DNA of 64,000 nt from positions 1 to 64,000 of the forward strand of contig NZ_AJWX01000002.1 of assembly GCF_000263855.1 (NCBI RefSeq), in the 5' to 3' direction. The stretch comes from Pseudomonas sp. M47T1 (lineage in GTDB: Bacteria > Pseudomonadota > Gammaproteobacteria > Pseudomonadales > Pseudomonadaceae). The first letter of the stretch is position 1. The number at the start of each line of letters is the position of its first letter. The notes under the pieces are model-generated. The model searched no databases. It saw only the letters and a program-made list of their open reading frames with translations, and was not told the DNA's origin. Below are positions 38,553 to 51,138 of this stretch, piece after piece. The translations under genes were made by a program, and so were the position numbers.

Positions 38553-39425
38553 GTGACTGCTCCAGGTGCTTCGAATTCCGCGATGGGAACACTTTATGTG
38601 GTGGCCACGCCCATCGGTAACCTGGACGACATGAGCGCCCGTGCCTTGAAGATCCTGAGTGACGTGGCTCTGATTGCCGCCGAGGACACCCGCCATTCCA
38701 TCCGGCTGATGCAGCACTTCGGCATCAGCACCCCTCTAGCCGCCTGCCACGAGCACAACGAGCGTGACGAGGGCGGGCGGTTTCTCGACAAGCTGCTGGC
38801 GGGCGAAAGCGTAGCGCTGATTTCCGACGCCGGCACCCCGCTGATTTCCGACCCGGGTTACCACCTGGTGCGCCAGGTGCGTGCCGCCGGTATCCCGGTG
38901 GTTCCGGTGCCAGGCCCTTGTGCGCTGATCGCGGCGTTGTCGGCGGCGGGCCTGCCTTCCGATCGCTTCATTTTCGAAGGCTTCCTGCCGGCCAAGACCG
39001 TAGGCCGCCGCTCGCGCCTGGAGCAGGTGCGCGAAGAGCCGCGTACGTTGATCTTCTACGAGGCCCCGCATCGGATTCTGGAATGCCTGCAGGATATGGA
39101 GTTTGTCTTCGGCCCGGATCGCCCCGCCTTGCTGGCGCGCGAGCTGACCAAGACCTTCGAAACCTTGAAGGGCCTGCCGTTGTCCCAATTGCGTGCTTTT
39201 GTAGAGGGCGACAGCAACCAGCAGCGCGGCGAATGCGTGGTGTTGGTGGCCGGCTGGACGCCGCCGGAAACTGATGAAGTGGTCAGCGCCGAGGTGATGC
39301 GCGTGCTGGACCTGCTGCTCAAGGAAATGCCGTTGAAGCGAGCGGCGGCGTTGGCGGCGGAGATTACCGGGGCGCGGAAGAATGTGTTGTATCAGGTGGC
39401 GTTGGAGCGGCAGAAAAGCAGCTGA
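38553..39425 (+). CDS. rsmI: 16S rRNA (cytidine1402-2'-O)-methyltransferase RsmI
   Basis: The 290-residue enzyme is of the tetrapyrrole-methylase fold and adds the 2'-O-methyl of Cm1402 in the ribosomal P site, working with RsmH (encoded 2 kb downstream). The family signatures TLYVVATPIGNLDDMSARA and LISDAGTPLISDPGY are intact. The start is the GTG at 38553, with AGG at a suitable distance; a GTG at 38544 would add three residues. Its stop codon lies within the left arm of a repeat hairpin. Confidence 0.92.
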   Translation: MTAPGASNSAMGTLYVVATPIGNLDDMSARALKILSDVALIAAEDTRHSIRLMQHFGISTPLAACHEHNERDEGGRFLDKLLAGESVALISDAGTPLISDPGYHLVRQVRAAGIPVVPVPGPCALIAALSAAGLPSDRFIFEGFLPAKTVGRRSRLEQVREEPRTLIFYEAPHRILECLQDMEFVFGPDRPALLARELTKTFETLKGLPLSQLRAFVEGDSNQQRGECVVLVAGWTPPETDEVVSAEVMRVLDLLLKEMPLKRAAALAAEITGARKNVLYQVALERQKSS

Positions 39426-39493
39426 AAGCTGCAAGCCTCGAGCTGCAAGGCAGGCACACAAGCTTGCAGCTCGAAGCTTAAAGCTTGCAGCTG
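39419..39493. repeat. Solitary inverted-repeat hairpin, best match to the cysD-cysNC cassette ends
   Basis: The 31-base left arm (39419-39449) matches 27 of 31 bases of the reverse complement of the right arm (39463-39493), with a 13-base loop. The right arm matches 26 of 31 bases of the cassette right end at 18942-18972. The left arm contains the TGA stop of rsmI. I read it as an empty, miniature copy of the same element. Confidence 0.75.
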
Positions 39494-39520
39494 GCCGTGC
39501 TATTCCGTAACCTTGTCAGC

Positions 39521-39882
39521 GGAGAGTCGATTGGACAGTCGCTGCCTGCTTTTGTTCCGCAAAAGCGGGGGGAGGAAAGTCCGGGCTCCATAGGGCGGAG
39601 TGCCAGGTAACACCTGGGAGGCGCGAGCCTACGGAAAGTGCCACAGAAAATAACCGCCTAAGCATTTCGGTGCCGGTAAGGGTGAAAAGGTGCGGTAAGA
39701 GCGCACCGCACGTCTGGTAACAGTTCGTGGCTAGGCAAACCCCACTCGGAGCAAGACCAAATAGGGTTCCATATGGCGCGGCCCGCGTTGGAACCGGGTA
39801 GGTTGCTAAAGGTGTCCAGTGATGGCCATCGTAGAGGAATGACTGTCCTCGACAGAACCCGGCTTACAGATCGACTCTCCAC
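39521..39882 (+). ncRNA. rnpB: RNase P RNA (M1 RNA), type A
   Basis: The catalytic RNA of RNase P processes tRNA 5' ends. The outer P1 stem GGAGAGTCGA (39521-39530) pairs with TCGACTCTCC (39871-39880). The conserved segments GAGGAAAGTCCGGGCTCC, AGGGTGAAAAGGTGCGGTAAGAG, and near the 3' end GGCTTACAGATCGACT are all visible. The length of about 360 bases is normal for gamma-proteobacterial type A. A T-rich tail follows. Confidence 0.95.
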
Positions 39883-40063
39883 CTCTTTTCCCTTCTGCAT
39901 CAAATCAATGGCAGAAGCGGCCCTGGTAATACCGAAAAAATCTTACTCTTGATAAATCACTTTAAGTTTGACTCGTAGCTCATTGAGTTGACTTGGCTTT
40001 ATACCCACGCGCTTCCCTCGAATTAGCCTGTCTCCTTCCGTTTATCTCCTAAATCTCCGATCT
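39883..40063 (+). promoter_or_regulatory. Intergenic region between rnpB and mraZ promoter
   Basis: This stretch is AT-rich compared with its neighbours and holds no gene. TTGACT followed by TTATAC at 39994-40014 could form a weak upstream promoter. It includes the rnpB 3' trailer at its left end. I see no further structure in it. Confidence 0.35.
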
Positions 40064-40089
40064 GTAAGGGTTTTCCTTACGAGCGTGCC

Positions 40090-40119
40090 TTGACGGTGGT
40101 ATGGGCGCATTCCTATAGT
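40090..40119 (+). promoter_or_regulatory. Promoter of the mra/dcw cluster
   Basis: TTGACG (40090-40095) and TATAGT (40114-40119), 18 bases apart, match sigma-70 hexamers well. The expected start near 40126 falls at the edge of the MraZ repeats. A 6-base palindrome GTAAGG/CCTTAC (40064-40080) lies just upstream of the -35. Confidence 0.65.
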
Positions 40120-40127
40120 GTGCGCAA

Positions 40128-40157
40128 GTGGCGGAAAGTGGCACAAAGTGGGTTTTT
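40128..40157 (+). promoter_or_regulatory. mraZ: MraZ operator: three GTGG direct repeats
   Basis: GTGG occurs at 40128, 40138 and 40148, each preceded by AA and spaced exactly ten bases apart. MraZ proteins are known to bind short GTGGG/TGGGA-type direct repeats with helical-turn spacing and to repress their own operon. The position just after the -10 fits repression. Confidence 0.7.
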
Positions 40158-40192
40158 AGGCACAAAAAACTAAAATTTGGGGAAGCGCCTCT

Positions 40193-40648
40193 GTGTTTCG
40201 CGGAGCAAATGCCATCAGTCTCGATGCAAAGGGCCGTCTCGCTATGCCGAGCCGGTACCGTGACGAGCTGGTTTCGCGCTCCAGCGGCCAGTTGATCGTG
40301 ACCATCGACGCCGTCGACCCCTGCCTTTGTGTGTATCCGCTGGACGAATGGGAATTGATTGAGACAAAGCTGCGCGCATTGCCGTCGCTTCGGGAAGAAA
40401 ACCGCCGTCTGCAGAGGTTGCTGATTGGTAATGCGGTTGACCTGGAGCTCGACGGCAGCGGGCGTTTTCTGGTTCCGCCACGCCTGCGCGAGTACGCGAA
40501 GCTGGACAAGAAAGCGATGCTGGTAGGCCAGCTCAACAAGTTTCAACTGTGGGACGAGGATGCCTGGAACGCTGTTGCTGAAGCGGACCTGGCAGCTATT
40601 CAACAACCGGGCGCCATGCCTGATGAACTGCGTGATTTGATTCTGTGA
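40193..40648 (+). CDS. mraZ: Division/cell wall cluster transcriptional repressor MraZ
   Basis: The 151-residue protein has two AbrB/SpoVT-like halves with the repeated motif [15 protein letters not shown] (about residues 10-24) and [15 protein letters not shown] (about 84-98). MraZ forms a ring and binds direct repeats upstream of its own gene. The start is a GTG at 40193 with GGGGA upstream. The stop overlaps the rsmH start in GTGA. It is the first gene of the dcw cluster. Confidence 0.95.
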   Translation: MFRGANAISLDAKGRLAMPSRYRDELVSRSSGQLIVTIDAVDPCLCVYPLDEWELIETKLRALPSLREENRRLQRLLIGNAVDLELDGSGRFLVPPRLREYAKLDKKAMLVGQLNKFQLWDEDAWNAVAEADLAAIQQPGAMPDELRDLIL

Positions 40649-41588
40649 CTATAGATAGCGGCTTTAACCACATCACCGTATTGCTTGACGAAGCCGTCGA
40701 GGCTCTCGCCATACAGGGCGATGGCTGCTATTTGGACGGGACGTTCGGGCGCGGTGGTCATAGCCGATTGATCCTCAAGCACCTGGGCCCCCAGGGGCGA
40801 TTGTTGGGTTTCGACAAGGATCCTCAAGCGATTGCCACCGGGCAAGCGCTGGCGGCCGAAGACGGCCGCTTTGTCATTGTGCAGCGCAGTTTTGCGGAAA
40901 TGGGTAGCGAGATTGCTAGTCAAGGTTTGAGCGGCAAGGTCAACGGCGTCTTGCTGGACCTGGGTGTGTCTTCACCTCAGCTGGATGACCCCGAACGCGG
41001 CTTCAGCTTCATGAACGATGGCCCGCTGGACATGCGCATGGACCCGAGCCGTGGCGTCAGCGCCGCCGAGTTCATTGCCAATGCGCCGGCCGAGGAAATC
41101 GCCCGCGTGTTCAAGGAATACGGCGAAGAGCGTTTCGCCAAGCGCATGGCCAATGCCGTGGTTGCGCGCCGCGAGGTCAAGCCGTTCGAGCGCACCGGTG
41201 ACCTGGCCGAAGTGCTGAAAGTTGCCAACCCTGCCTGGGAAAAGGGCAAGAACCCCGCCACCCGTGCGTTCCAGGGCCTGCGTATTCACGTCAATAACGA
41301 GCTGGCCGACCTTGAGGCGGGCCTTGAGGCTGCGCTGGAGTCGCTGGAAATCGGCGGCCGCCTGGTGGTCATCAGCTTCCACTCGCTGGAAGATCGCATC
41401 GTCAAGCTGTTCATGCGCAAGCTGGCCAAGGGTGAAGCCGACAACCTGCCGCGCAACCTGCCGGTGCGCTTCCAGGCGTTCGAGCCCAAGATCAAGGTCC
41501 ACGGCAAGGCCCAGTTCGCCTCCGAGGCTGAACTCAAGGCCAACCCACGCTCGCGCAGCGCGGTCATGCGCGTGGCGGAGAAGCTGCG

Positions 41589-41592
<4 letters not shown>
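40645..41592 (+). CDS. rsmH: 16S rRNA (cytosine1402-N4)-methyltransferase RsmH
   Basis: The 315-residue SAM-dependent enzyme (formerly MraW) methylates N4 of C1402 in 16S rRNA, paired with RsmI. The SAM motif is [16 protein letters not shown] (about residues 32-47). The conserved [20 protein letters not shown] and [13 protein letters not shown] segments are present. It starts with GTG overlapping the mraZ stop, and its own stop overlaps the ftsL GTG. Confidence 0.96.
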
Positions 41593-43617
<2,025 letters not shown>

Positions 43618-43618
<1 letters not shown>

Positions 43619-45081
43619 TGAGCATGCCGCTGAGCAAGATTTTCGCCCAGGCCAACCGCGATCCGTTGATTCGCGAACTGGCCCTGGACAGCCGTAACGT
43701 ACGTCCCGGCGACCTGTTCCTGGCCGTGCCCGGTGCCAAGGTGGACGGCCGCACGCACATTGCCGATGCCCTGGGGCGCGGCGCTGCCGCCGTGGCCTAT
43801 GAAGTGGACGGCGCCACCGTGTTGCCGATTACCGACGTGCCGCTGATTCCGGTCAAGGGCCTGGTTCGCCAGTTGTCGGACATTGCCGGGCGCTTCTATG
43901 GCGACCCTAGCCGCCTGCTCAACCTGGTAGGCGTCACCGGCACCAACGGCAAGACCAGCGTCACCCAATTGGTGGCCCAGGCGCTGGACCTTCTGGGCCA
44001 GCGCTGCGGCCTGATCGGCACCCTGGGTACCGGCTTCTACGAGGCGCTGCAAAGCGGCCGTCTGACCACCCCGGACCCGCTCGCCGTGCAGTCGACCCTG
44101 GTGGGCCTGAAAAAGGCCGGTGCCAAAGCCGTGGCCATGGAAGTGTCCTCCCATGCCCTGGACCAGGGGCGCGTCACTGCCCTGGCCTTCGACGTGGCGG
44201 TGCTGACCAACCTCAGTCGCGACCATTTGGACTATCACGGCAGCATGCAGGCCTACGCCGCGGCCAAGGCCAAGCTGTTCAACTGGTCCGGCCTGCGCTG
44301 CCGCGTGCTGAACCTGGACGATGCCTTCGGCAGCACGCTGGCCGAGGAGACCCACGAGTCCCGGCTGATCACCTATAGCCTGCTCGACCCGGCCGCCACC
44401 CTGTTCTGCCGCGAAGCGCAGTTCGACGACCACGGCGTGCGCGCCACGCTGGTGACCGCCCAGGGCGAGCACGTGCTGCGCAGCCGCCTGCTGGGGCGCT
44501 TCAACCTCAGCAACGTGCTGGCCGCGGTGGGTACGCTGATGGCGCTGGACTACCCGCTGGATGACATCCTCAAGGTGATGCCGCAGCTGGAAGGCCCGCT
44601 GGGTCGCATGCAGCGCCTGGGCGGCGGAAAGCAACCGCTGGTGGTGGTCGACTACGCCCACACCCCGGATGCCCTGGACAAGGTACTGCAGGCGCTGCGC
44701 CCACACGCCAAGGGCCAACTGGTGTGCCTGTTCGGTTGCGGCGGTGATCGCGACCGTGGCAAGCGCCCGCTAATGGCTGAAGTGGCCGAGCGCCTGGCCG
44801 ATCGCGTGCTGGTCACCGACGACAACCCCCGCAGCGAAGACCCGTTGCAGATTTTTGCCGGCATCCGTCCCGGGTTCAGCGCCGCTGCCCGGGTCGAATT
44901 CGTCTCGGGCCGTGGCCCGGCCATTGCCCAACTGATCGCTCAGGCCGGCGTCGATGACGTTGTAGTGCTGGCCGGCAAGGGGCACGAGGACTATCAGGAA
45001 ATCAACGGCCAGCGCCTGGCGTTCTCCGATCTGGAAGAGGCCGCCAAGGCCCTGGCCACCTGGGAGGTGGACCATGCTTAG
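43618..45081 (+). CDS. murE: UDP-MurNAc-L-Ala-D-Glu:meso-diaminopimelate ligase MurE
   Basis: The 487-residue Mur ligase adds meso-diaminopimelate to the peptidoglycan stem. The ATP motif is GVTGTNGKTSV (about residues 106-116). The DAP-specific DDNPRSED motif lies near residue 402. I chose the ATG at 43618, which overlaps the ftsI TGA, rather than the in-frame TTG at 43615. The end overlaps murF by eight bases. Confidence 0.96.
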
Positions 45082-46441
45082 ACCCATGTCCCTGGCGGAA
45101 CTGCTCACGCCACTGGCTGCGCGTTTGCACGGCCAGGATGTGAATTTCAATGGTGTCAGCATCGACAGCCGCGCCATAGTCGCCGGCCAGTTGTTTGTGG
45201 CACTGACCGGGCCGAACTTCGACGGCCATGACTACCTGGCCGACGTCGCTGCCAAGGGCGCGGTCGCCGCGCTGGTGGAACGCGAAGTGGCCGGTGTCGA
45301 ACTGCCCCAACTGGTGGTTGCCGATTGCCGCGCGGCCCTGGGCCAGCTCGGCGCCTTGAACCGTGCGCGCTTCACCCGTCCGGTGGCCGCCGTGACTGGC
45401 TCCAGCGGCAAGACCACGGTCAAGGAACTGCTGGCCGGTATCCTGCGTACCCAGGGCGAAGTGCTGGCGACCCGCGGTAACCTCAATAATGACCTGGGCG
45501 CGCCGCTGACCCTGCTCGAACTGGCGCCTCAGCATACTGCTGCCGTCATCGAACTGGGCGCTTCGCGCCTGGGCGAAATCGCCTACACCGTGGGGCTGAC
45601 CAAGCCGCACGTGGCCATCCTCAACAACGCCGGCACCGCTCACGTGGGCGAGTTCGGTGGCCCGGAAAAGATCGTCGAGGCCAAGGGCGAGATCATCGAC
45701 GGCCTGGCCGATGACGGCACTGCGGTATTGAATCTGGACGACAAGGCCTACAGCATCTGGCATGCGCGTGCGGGCCAGCGCCGGGTGCTCAGTTTCGCCC
45801 TCGTCAACACCGCTGCCGATTTCCACGCCAGCGATATCAGTGCCGATGCGCGCGGTTGTCCGGCCTTCAACCTGCACGGCCTGCAAGGTACCGCGCGGGT
45901 GCAGTTGAACCTGCTGGGCACCCACAACGTGCAGAACGCCCTGGCCGCGGCGGCCGCCGCCCATGCCTTTGGTCTGGCCATCGGCGACATTGCCGTCGGG
46001 CTTGAAAGCGTGCAGCCGGTCAAGGGCCGCACTGTGGCCCAGGTTACTCCTGAAGGCCTGCGGGTTATTGATGACACCTACAACGCAAACCCCACCTCAA
46101 TGTGCGCCGCCATTGATATACTCGCCGGCTTTTCCGGACGCACCGTCCTGGTGCTCGGGGACATCGGCGAATTGGGGCAGTGGGCAGAAGAGGGGCATCG
46201 GCAGGTGGGCGAGTACGCCCTCGGCAAGGTCGATACCCTGTACGCCGTGGGCCCGAACATGGTTCACGCGGTAAACGCATTCGGCGTCAATGCTCGCCAT
46301 TTCGGCACACAACTTGACCTGATCGCTGCGCTTGGCGCGGAGAAGGGCGAAAACACCACCATTTTGATCAAGGGTTCGCGCAGCGCTGCGATGGAAAACG
46401 TCGTGGCGGCCTTGTGCGGTTCCAGCGGGGAGAAACATTAA
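45074..46441 (+). CDS. murF: UDP-MurNAc-tripeptide:D-Ala-D-Ala ligase MurF
   Basis: The 455-residue Mur ligase adds D-Ala-D-Ala to complete the pentapeptide. The ATP-binding loop is [13 protein letters not shown] (about residues 108-120). The Mur-ligase central signature [12 protein letters not shown] and the ANPTSM segment are present. The ATG at 45074 follows GGAGGT by a good distance. The stop overlaps mraY by one base. Confidence 0.96.
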   Translation: MLRPMSLAELLTPLAARLHGQDVNFNGVSIDSRAIVAGQLFVALTGPNFDGHDYLADVAAKGAVAALVEREVAGVELPQLVVADCRAALGQLGALNRARFTRPVAAVTGSSGKTTVKELLAGILRTQGEVLATRGNLNNDLGAPLTLLELAPQHTAAVIELGASRLGEIAYTVGLTKPHVAILNNAGTAHVGEFGGPEKIVEAKGEIIDGLADDGTAVLNLDDKAYSIWHARAGQRRVLSFALVNTAADFHASDISADARGCPAFNLHGLQGTARVQLNLLGTHNVQNALAAAAAAHAFGLAIGDIAVGLESVQPVKGRTVAQVTPEGLRVIDDTYNANPTSMCAAIDILAGFSGRTVLVLGDIGELGQWAEEGHRQVGEYALGKVDTLYAVGPNMVHAVNAFGVNARHFGTQLDLIAALGAEKGENTTILIKGSRSAAMENVVAALCGSSGEKH

Positions 46442-47523
46442 TGCTGCTGCTGCTGGCGGAGTATCTGCAACAGTTCTACAAAGGCTTCGCGGTCTTTCAG
46501 TACCTGACCCTGCGCGGGATTCTGGGCGTGCTGACCGCGCTGTCGTTGGCCCTTTTCCTGGGCCCATGGATGATTCGTACCCTGCAGATTCGTCAGATCG
46601 GCCAGGCCGTGCGCAATGACGGCCCCGAGTCGCACCTGAAAAAATCCGGCACCCCCACCATGGGCGGCGCCCTGATCCTGTCCGCCATCGCCATCAGCAC
46701 CCTGCTGTGGGCTGACCTGACCAACCGTTATGTGTGGACCGTGCTGCTGGTCACTTTGCTGTTCGGAGGCATCGGCTGGGTGGATGACTACCGCAAGGTG
46801 ATCGAGAAGAACTCCCGTGGCCTGCCGAGCCGCTGGAAGTATTTCTGGCAGTCGGTGTTCGGCCTGGGCGCGGCAGTGTTCCTGTACATGACCGCGCCTA
46901 GCGCGGTGGAAACCACCCTGATCATCCCGATGTTCAAGGACGCCAGCATTTACCTGGGCGTGGGCTTCGTGGTGTTGACCTATTTCGTCATCGTAGGCTC
47001 CAGCAACGCAGTGAACCTTACCGACGGCCTGGACGGCCTGGCGATCATGCCGACCGTGATGGTGGGCGGGGCCCTGGGCATTTTCTGCTACCTGTCGGGT
47101 AACGTTAAATTCGCCGATTACCTGCTGATTCCCTATGTACCGGGCGCCGGCGAACTGATCGTGTTCTGCGGCGCGCTGATCGGCGCGGGCCTGGGCTTCC
47201 TGTGGTTCAACACCTACCCGGCCCAGGTGTTCATGGGGGACGTCGGTGCGCTGGCCCTGGGCGCGGCCCTGGGCACCATCGCAGTCATCGTGCGCCAGGA
47301 AATCGTGCTGTTCATCATGGGCGGTGTGTTCGTGATGGAAACCCTTTCAGTGGTCATTCAGGTGGCCTCTTTCAAACTGACCGGTCGCCGCGTGTTCCGC
47401 ATGGCGCCCATTCACCACCACTTCGAACTCAAGGGCTGGCCCGAGCCGCGAGTGATCGTCCGATTCTGGATCATCACCGTGATCCTGGTGCTGTTTGGCC
47501 TTGCCACACTGAAATTGAGGTAG
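46441..47523 (+). CDS. mraY: Phospho-MurNAc-pentapeptide transferase MraY
   Basis: The 360-residue integral membrane enzyme has ten expected transmembrane helices. It transfers phospho-MurNAc-pentapeptide to undecaprenyl phosphate to make lipid I. Catalytic Asp residues are seen in GWVDDYRKV and in [11 protein letters not shown], with FMGDVG and the HHHFELKGW motif near the C-terminus. The ATG at 46441 was chosen because earlier codons belong to murF. Confidence 0.97.
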   Translation: MLLLLAEYLQQFYKGFAVFQYLTLRGILGVLTALSLALFLGPWMIRTLQIRQIGQAVRNDGPESHLKKSGTPTMGGALILSAIAISTLLWADLTNRYVWTVLLVTLLFGGIGWVDDYRKVIEKNSRGLPSRWKYFWQSVFGLGAAVFLYMTAPSAVETTLIIPMFKDASIYLGVGFVVLTYFVIVGSSNAVNLTDGLDGLAIMPTVMVGGALGIFCYLSGNVKFADYLLIPYVPGAGELIVFCGALIGAGLGFLWFNTYPAQVFMGDVGALALGAALGTIAVIVRQEIVLFIMGGVFVMETLSVVIQVASFKLTGRRVFRMAPIHHHFELKGWPEPRVIVRFWIITVILVLFGLATLKLR

Positions 47524-47528
47524 AACGA

Positions 47529-48875
47529 GTGTCTCTGATCGCTTCTGACCAATTCCGCATCGTTGTCGGCCTCGGCAAGAGCGGCATGTCCCTGGTGCGC
47601 TTCCTGGCGCGCCGGGGCGTTGCCTTTGCCGTGGCCGACACGCGCGAGAATCCGCCGGAGCTGGCGACGCTGCGTCGTGACTACCCGCAGGTGGAAGTGC
47701 GTTGTGGCGAGCTGGACGTGGACTTCCTGTGCCGGGCCAACGAACTGTACGTCAGCCCCGGCCTGGCCCTGGCCACGCCTGCCCTGCAGCAGGCTGCGGC
47801 CCGTGGCGTGAAGCTGTCGGGTGACATCGAGCTGTTCGCGCGTAACGCGCAGGCGCCCATCGTCGCCATCAGCGGCTCCAATGCCAAGAGCACCGTCACC
47901 ACCCTGGTGGGCGACATGGCGGCCGCGGCCGGCAAGCGCGTGGCCGTGGGCGGCAACCTCGGCACCCCGGCCCTGGACCTGCTGGCCGACGACGTCGAGC
48001 TGTACGTGATGGAACTGTCGAGCTTCCAGCTGGAAACCACTGACCAGCTCAACGCCGAAGTGGCCACCGTGCTCAACATCAGCGAAGACCACATGGACCG
48101 CTACAGCGGCTTGCCGGCCTACCACCTGGCCAAGCACCGGATCTTCCGTGGCGCCCGCCAGGTGGTCTACAACCGTCAGGACGCCCTGACCCGGCCGCTG
48201 ATGGGCGAGGGCCTGCCGTGCTGGACTTTCGGCCTCAACAAGCCTGACTTCAAGGCCTTCGGCTTGCGCGAAGAAGACGGCCAGAAATACCTGGCCTTCG
48301 AATTCCAGAACCTGATGCCCGTCAGCGAGCTGAAAATTCGCGGTTCCCACAACCAGGCCAACGCCCTGGCCGCGCTGGCCCTGGGCCACGCCGTGGGCCT
48401 GCCGTTCGAGCCGATGCTGGCGACGTTGCGCACCTTTGCCGGCCTGGCCCATCGTTGCCAATGGCTGCGCGAACGCAATGGCGTGAGCTACTACGACGAC
48501 TCCAAGGCCACCAACGTCGGTGCTGCCCTGGCCGCCATCGAAGGCCTGGGTGCCGACATCGATGGCAAGCTGGTGCTGGTGGCGGGTGGTGACGGCAAGG
48601 GTGCCGATTTCTCCGCCCTGAAAGCGCCGGTGGCTGCCCATTGCCGCGCCGTGGTACTGCTGGGCCGTGATGCCGAGCTGATTGCCGCTGTCCTGGGCGA
48701 CGACGTGCCGCTGGTACGCGTCAACACCCTCGACGAGGCCGTGGAACAATGCGCTGCTCTGACCCAGCCCGGCGATGCCGTGCTGCTGTCGCCCGCCTGC
48801 GCGAGCCTGGACATGTTCAAGAACTATGAAGAGCGTGGGCGCCTGTTCGCCCAGGCCGTGGAGGGCTTGTCATGA
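47529..48875 (+). CDS. murD: UDP-MurNAc-L-alanine:D-glutamate ligase MurD
   Basis: The 448-residue Mur ligase adds D-glutamate. An N-terminal Rossmann part has VVGLGKSGMSLVRFL (about residues 11-25). The ATP motif SGSNAKSTVTTL lies near residue 118 (Ala replaces the more common Gly), and the C-terminal domain has DDSKATNVGA. The start is the GTG at 47529, five bases after mraY. The end overlaps ftsW by four bases. Confidence 0.95.
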   Translation: MSLIASDQFRIVVGLGKSGMSLVRFLARRGVAFAVADTRENPPELATLRRDYPQVEVRCGELDVDFLCRANELYVSPGLALATPALQQAAARGVKLSGDIELFARNAQAPIVAISGSNAKSTVTTLVGDMAAAAGKRVAVGGNLGTPALDLLADDVELYVMELSSFQLETTDQLNAEVATVLNISEDHMDRYSGLPAYHLAKHRIFRGARQVVYNRQDALTRPLMGEGLPCWTFGLNKPDFKAFGLREEDGQKYLAFEFQNLMPVSELKIRGSHNQANALAALALGHAVGLPFEPMLATLRTFAGLAHRCQWLRERNGVSYYDDSKATNVGAALAAIEGLGADIDGKLVLVAGGDGKGADFSALKAPVAAHCRAVVLLGRDAELIAAVLGDDVPLVRVNTLDEAVEQCAALTQPGDAVLLSPACASLDMFKNYEERGRLFAQAVEGLS

Positions 48876-50086
48876 TTTTTGGCGTGATCAAGCCATACCC
48901 GTCGCCGTTGATCACCGGTCGCGGAATCGACGTCGACTTCCCGATGCTGGCTGGCTGCCTGGCCCTGTTGGGCTTGGGCCTGGTGATGATTACCTCGGCA
49001 TCGTCCGAAGTGGCCGCCGTGCAGTCGGGCAACCCCCTGTACATGATGATTCGTCACCTGGTGTACCTGATGCTGGGCCTGGGCGCCTGCGGCGTGACCA
49101 TGATGATCCCCATCGCCACCTGGCAGCGCTTGGGCTGGATGCTGCTGATCGGCGCGTTCGGCCTGCTTGTGCTGGTGCTGGTGCCCGGCATCGGCCGCGA
49201 GGTAAACGGTTCGATGCGCTGGATCGGCTTCAGCGCGTTCAACGTGCAGCCCTCGGAAATAGCCAAGGTGTTCGTGGTGATCTTCCTGTCGGGCTACCTT
49301 ATCCGCCAGCAGAAGGAAGTGCGCGGCACCTGGATGGGCTTCTTCAAACCGTTCATCGTGTTGCTGCCCATGGCGGGCCTGCTGCTGATGGAACCTGACT
49401 TCGGTGCCACCGTGGTCATGATGGGCGCTGCGGCGGCCATGCTGTTCCTGGGTGGCGTGGGGCTGTTCCGCTTTGCCCTGATGGTGCTGCTGGCGGTGGC
49501 CGCGGTGTTCATCCTGGTGCAGGCCCAGCCTTACCGGATGGCGCGTCTCACCACCTTCACCGACCCGTGGGCCGACCAGTTCGGTTCCGGCTACCAGCTG
49601 ACTCAGGCGCTGATCGCCTTTGGCCGCGGTGGCTGGCTGGGTGCAGGCCTGGGCAACAGCGTGCAGAAGCAGTTCTACCTGCCTGAAGCGCACACCGACT
49701 TTGTGTTTTCGGTATTGGCCGAAGAGCTGGGCGTGGTCGGTTCGCTGTGCACCGTGGCGCTGTTCGTGTTCGTGTGTATTCGCGGCATGTACATCGGCGT
49801 GTGGGCCGAGCGCTCCAAGCAATTCTTCGCCGCGTACATGGCCTACGGCCTGTCGTTCCTGTGGATAGGCCAGTTCCTGATCAACGTGGGCGTGAACGTG
49901 GGCCTGCTGCCTACCAAGGGCCTGACCCTGCCGTTCCTCAGTTACGGGGGCAGCTCGCTGGTGATCTGTTGCGCCTGCCTGGGGTTGTTGCTGCGCATCG
50001 AATGGGAGAGCCGCACGCACCTGGGCAGTGAAGAAACCGAGTTCGACGAGAGCGACTTCGCCGAGGAGCCTGCCCGTGTCCGGTAA
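48872..50086 (+). CDS. ftsW: Septal peptidoglycan glycosyltransferase FtsW
   Basis: The 404-residue SEDS-family protein has about ten transmembrane helices. It polymerises lipid II at the septum together with FtsI. The conserved SEDS segments EVNGSMRWIGF, LMEPDFGATVVM (catalytic-type Asp) and LPFLSYGGSSL are intact. It overlaps murD and murG. The acidic C-terminal tail (EETEFDESDFAEE) is short and cytoplasmic. Confidence 0.95.
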   Translation: MIFGVIKPYPSPLITGRGIDVDFPMLAGCLALLGLGLVMITSASSEVAAVQSGNPLYMMIRHLVYLMLGLGACGVTMMIPIATWQRLGWMLLIGAFGLLVLVLVPGIGREVNGSMRWIGFSAFNVQPSEIAKVFVVIFLSGYLIRQQKEVRGTWMGFFKPFIVLLPMAGLLLMEPDFGATVVMMGAAAAMLFLGGVGLFRFALMVLLAVAAVFILVQAQPYRMARLTTFTDPWADQFGSGYQLTQALIAFGRGGWLGAGLGNSVQKQFYLPEAHTDFVFSVLAEELGVVGSLCTVALFVFVCIRGMYIGVWAERSKQFFAAYMAYGLSFLWIGQFLINVGVNVGLLPTKGLTLPFLSYGGSSLVICCACLGLLLRIEWESRTHLGSEETEFDESDFAEEPARVR

Positions 50087-51138
50087 CGTATTGATCATGG
50101 CTGGCGGCACAGGCGGGCACGTGTTCCCGGCGCTGTCGTGTGCGCGCGAATTCCAGGCCCGCGGCTACACCGTGCACTGGCTGGGTACGCCGCGCGGCAT
50201 CGAAAACGAACTGGTGCCCCAGGCTGGCTTGCCATTGCACCTGATCAACGTGGCCGGCCTGCGCGGCAAGAGCAAGCTGTCGCTGATCAAGGCGCCGTTC
50301 GTGCTGGTACGCGCACTGCTGCAGGCGCGCAAGGTGATGCGCCGGCTCAAGCCGGTTTGCGTGGTGGGCTTCGGTGGCTACGTGACTGGCCCTGGCGGCC
50401 TGGCCGCGCGCCTGTGCGGCGTGCCGGTGATCGTCCACGAGCAGAACGCCGTGGCCGGTACCGCCAACCGCCTGCTGGCGCCGTTGGCCGCACGCATCTG
50501 CGAGGCGTTCCCGAACACCTTCGCCGCCTCGGCCAAGCGCCGTACCACCGGCAACCCGGTGCGCACCGAGCTGTTCCTGGAAACCCCGCGCCAGGCGCTG
50601 GCCGGGCGTCGTCCACGTCTGCTGGTTACCGGTGGCAGCCTGGGCTCCGAGCCGCTGAACAAACTGATCCCCGCCGCGCTGGCGCTGGTGCCCGAGGCCA
50701 TTCGCCCCGAGGTGTTCCACCAAAGCGGCAAGCAGCACGATGAAATCACCAGCCAGCGTTATCGCGAGGCCGGGATCGAGGCGCAGGTGGCGCCGTTCAT
50801 CAAGGACATGGCCCAGGCCTATGGCTGGGCCGACATGGTGGTGTGCCGCGCAGGCGCCCTGACCGTCAGTGAACTGGCCGCCGCCGGCCTGGCTTCCGTG
50901 CTGGTGCCGTTGCCCCACGCGATCGACGACCACCAGACCCGCAACGCCGAATATCTGGCCCGTGAAGGCGCTGCCTTCCTGATGCCACAAGCGACAACCG
51001 GCGCAGCCGAGCTGGCTGAACGCCTGAATGAGGTTTTGATGCAACCGGAAAAACTCAACACCATGGCGAGCACCGCGCGCCGCCTGGCCAAGCCCGATGC
51101 TACCCGTACCGTCGTCGACGTCTGCCTGGAGGTGGCCC

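Noticed and set aside
40128..40157. Short regular repeats as a CRISPR-like array
   Set aside because: Only three 4-6 base repeats at ten-base spacing. Their position fits MraZ operators.
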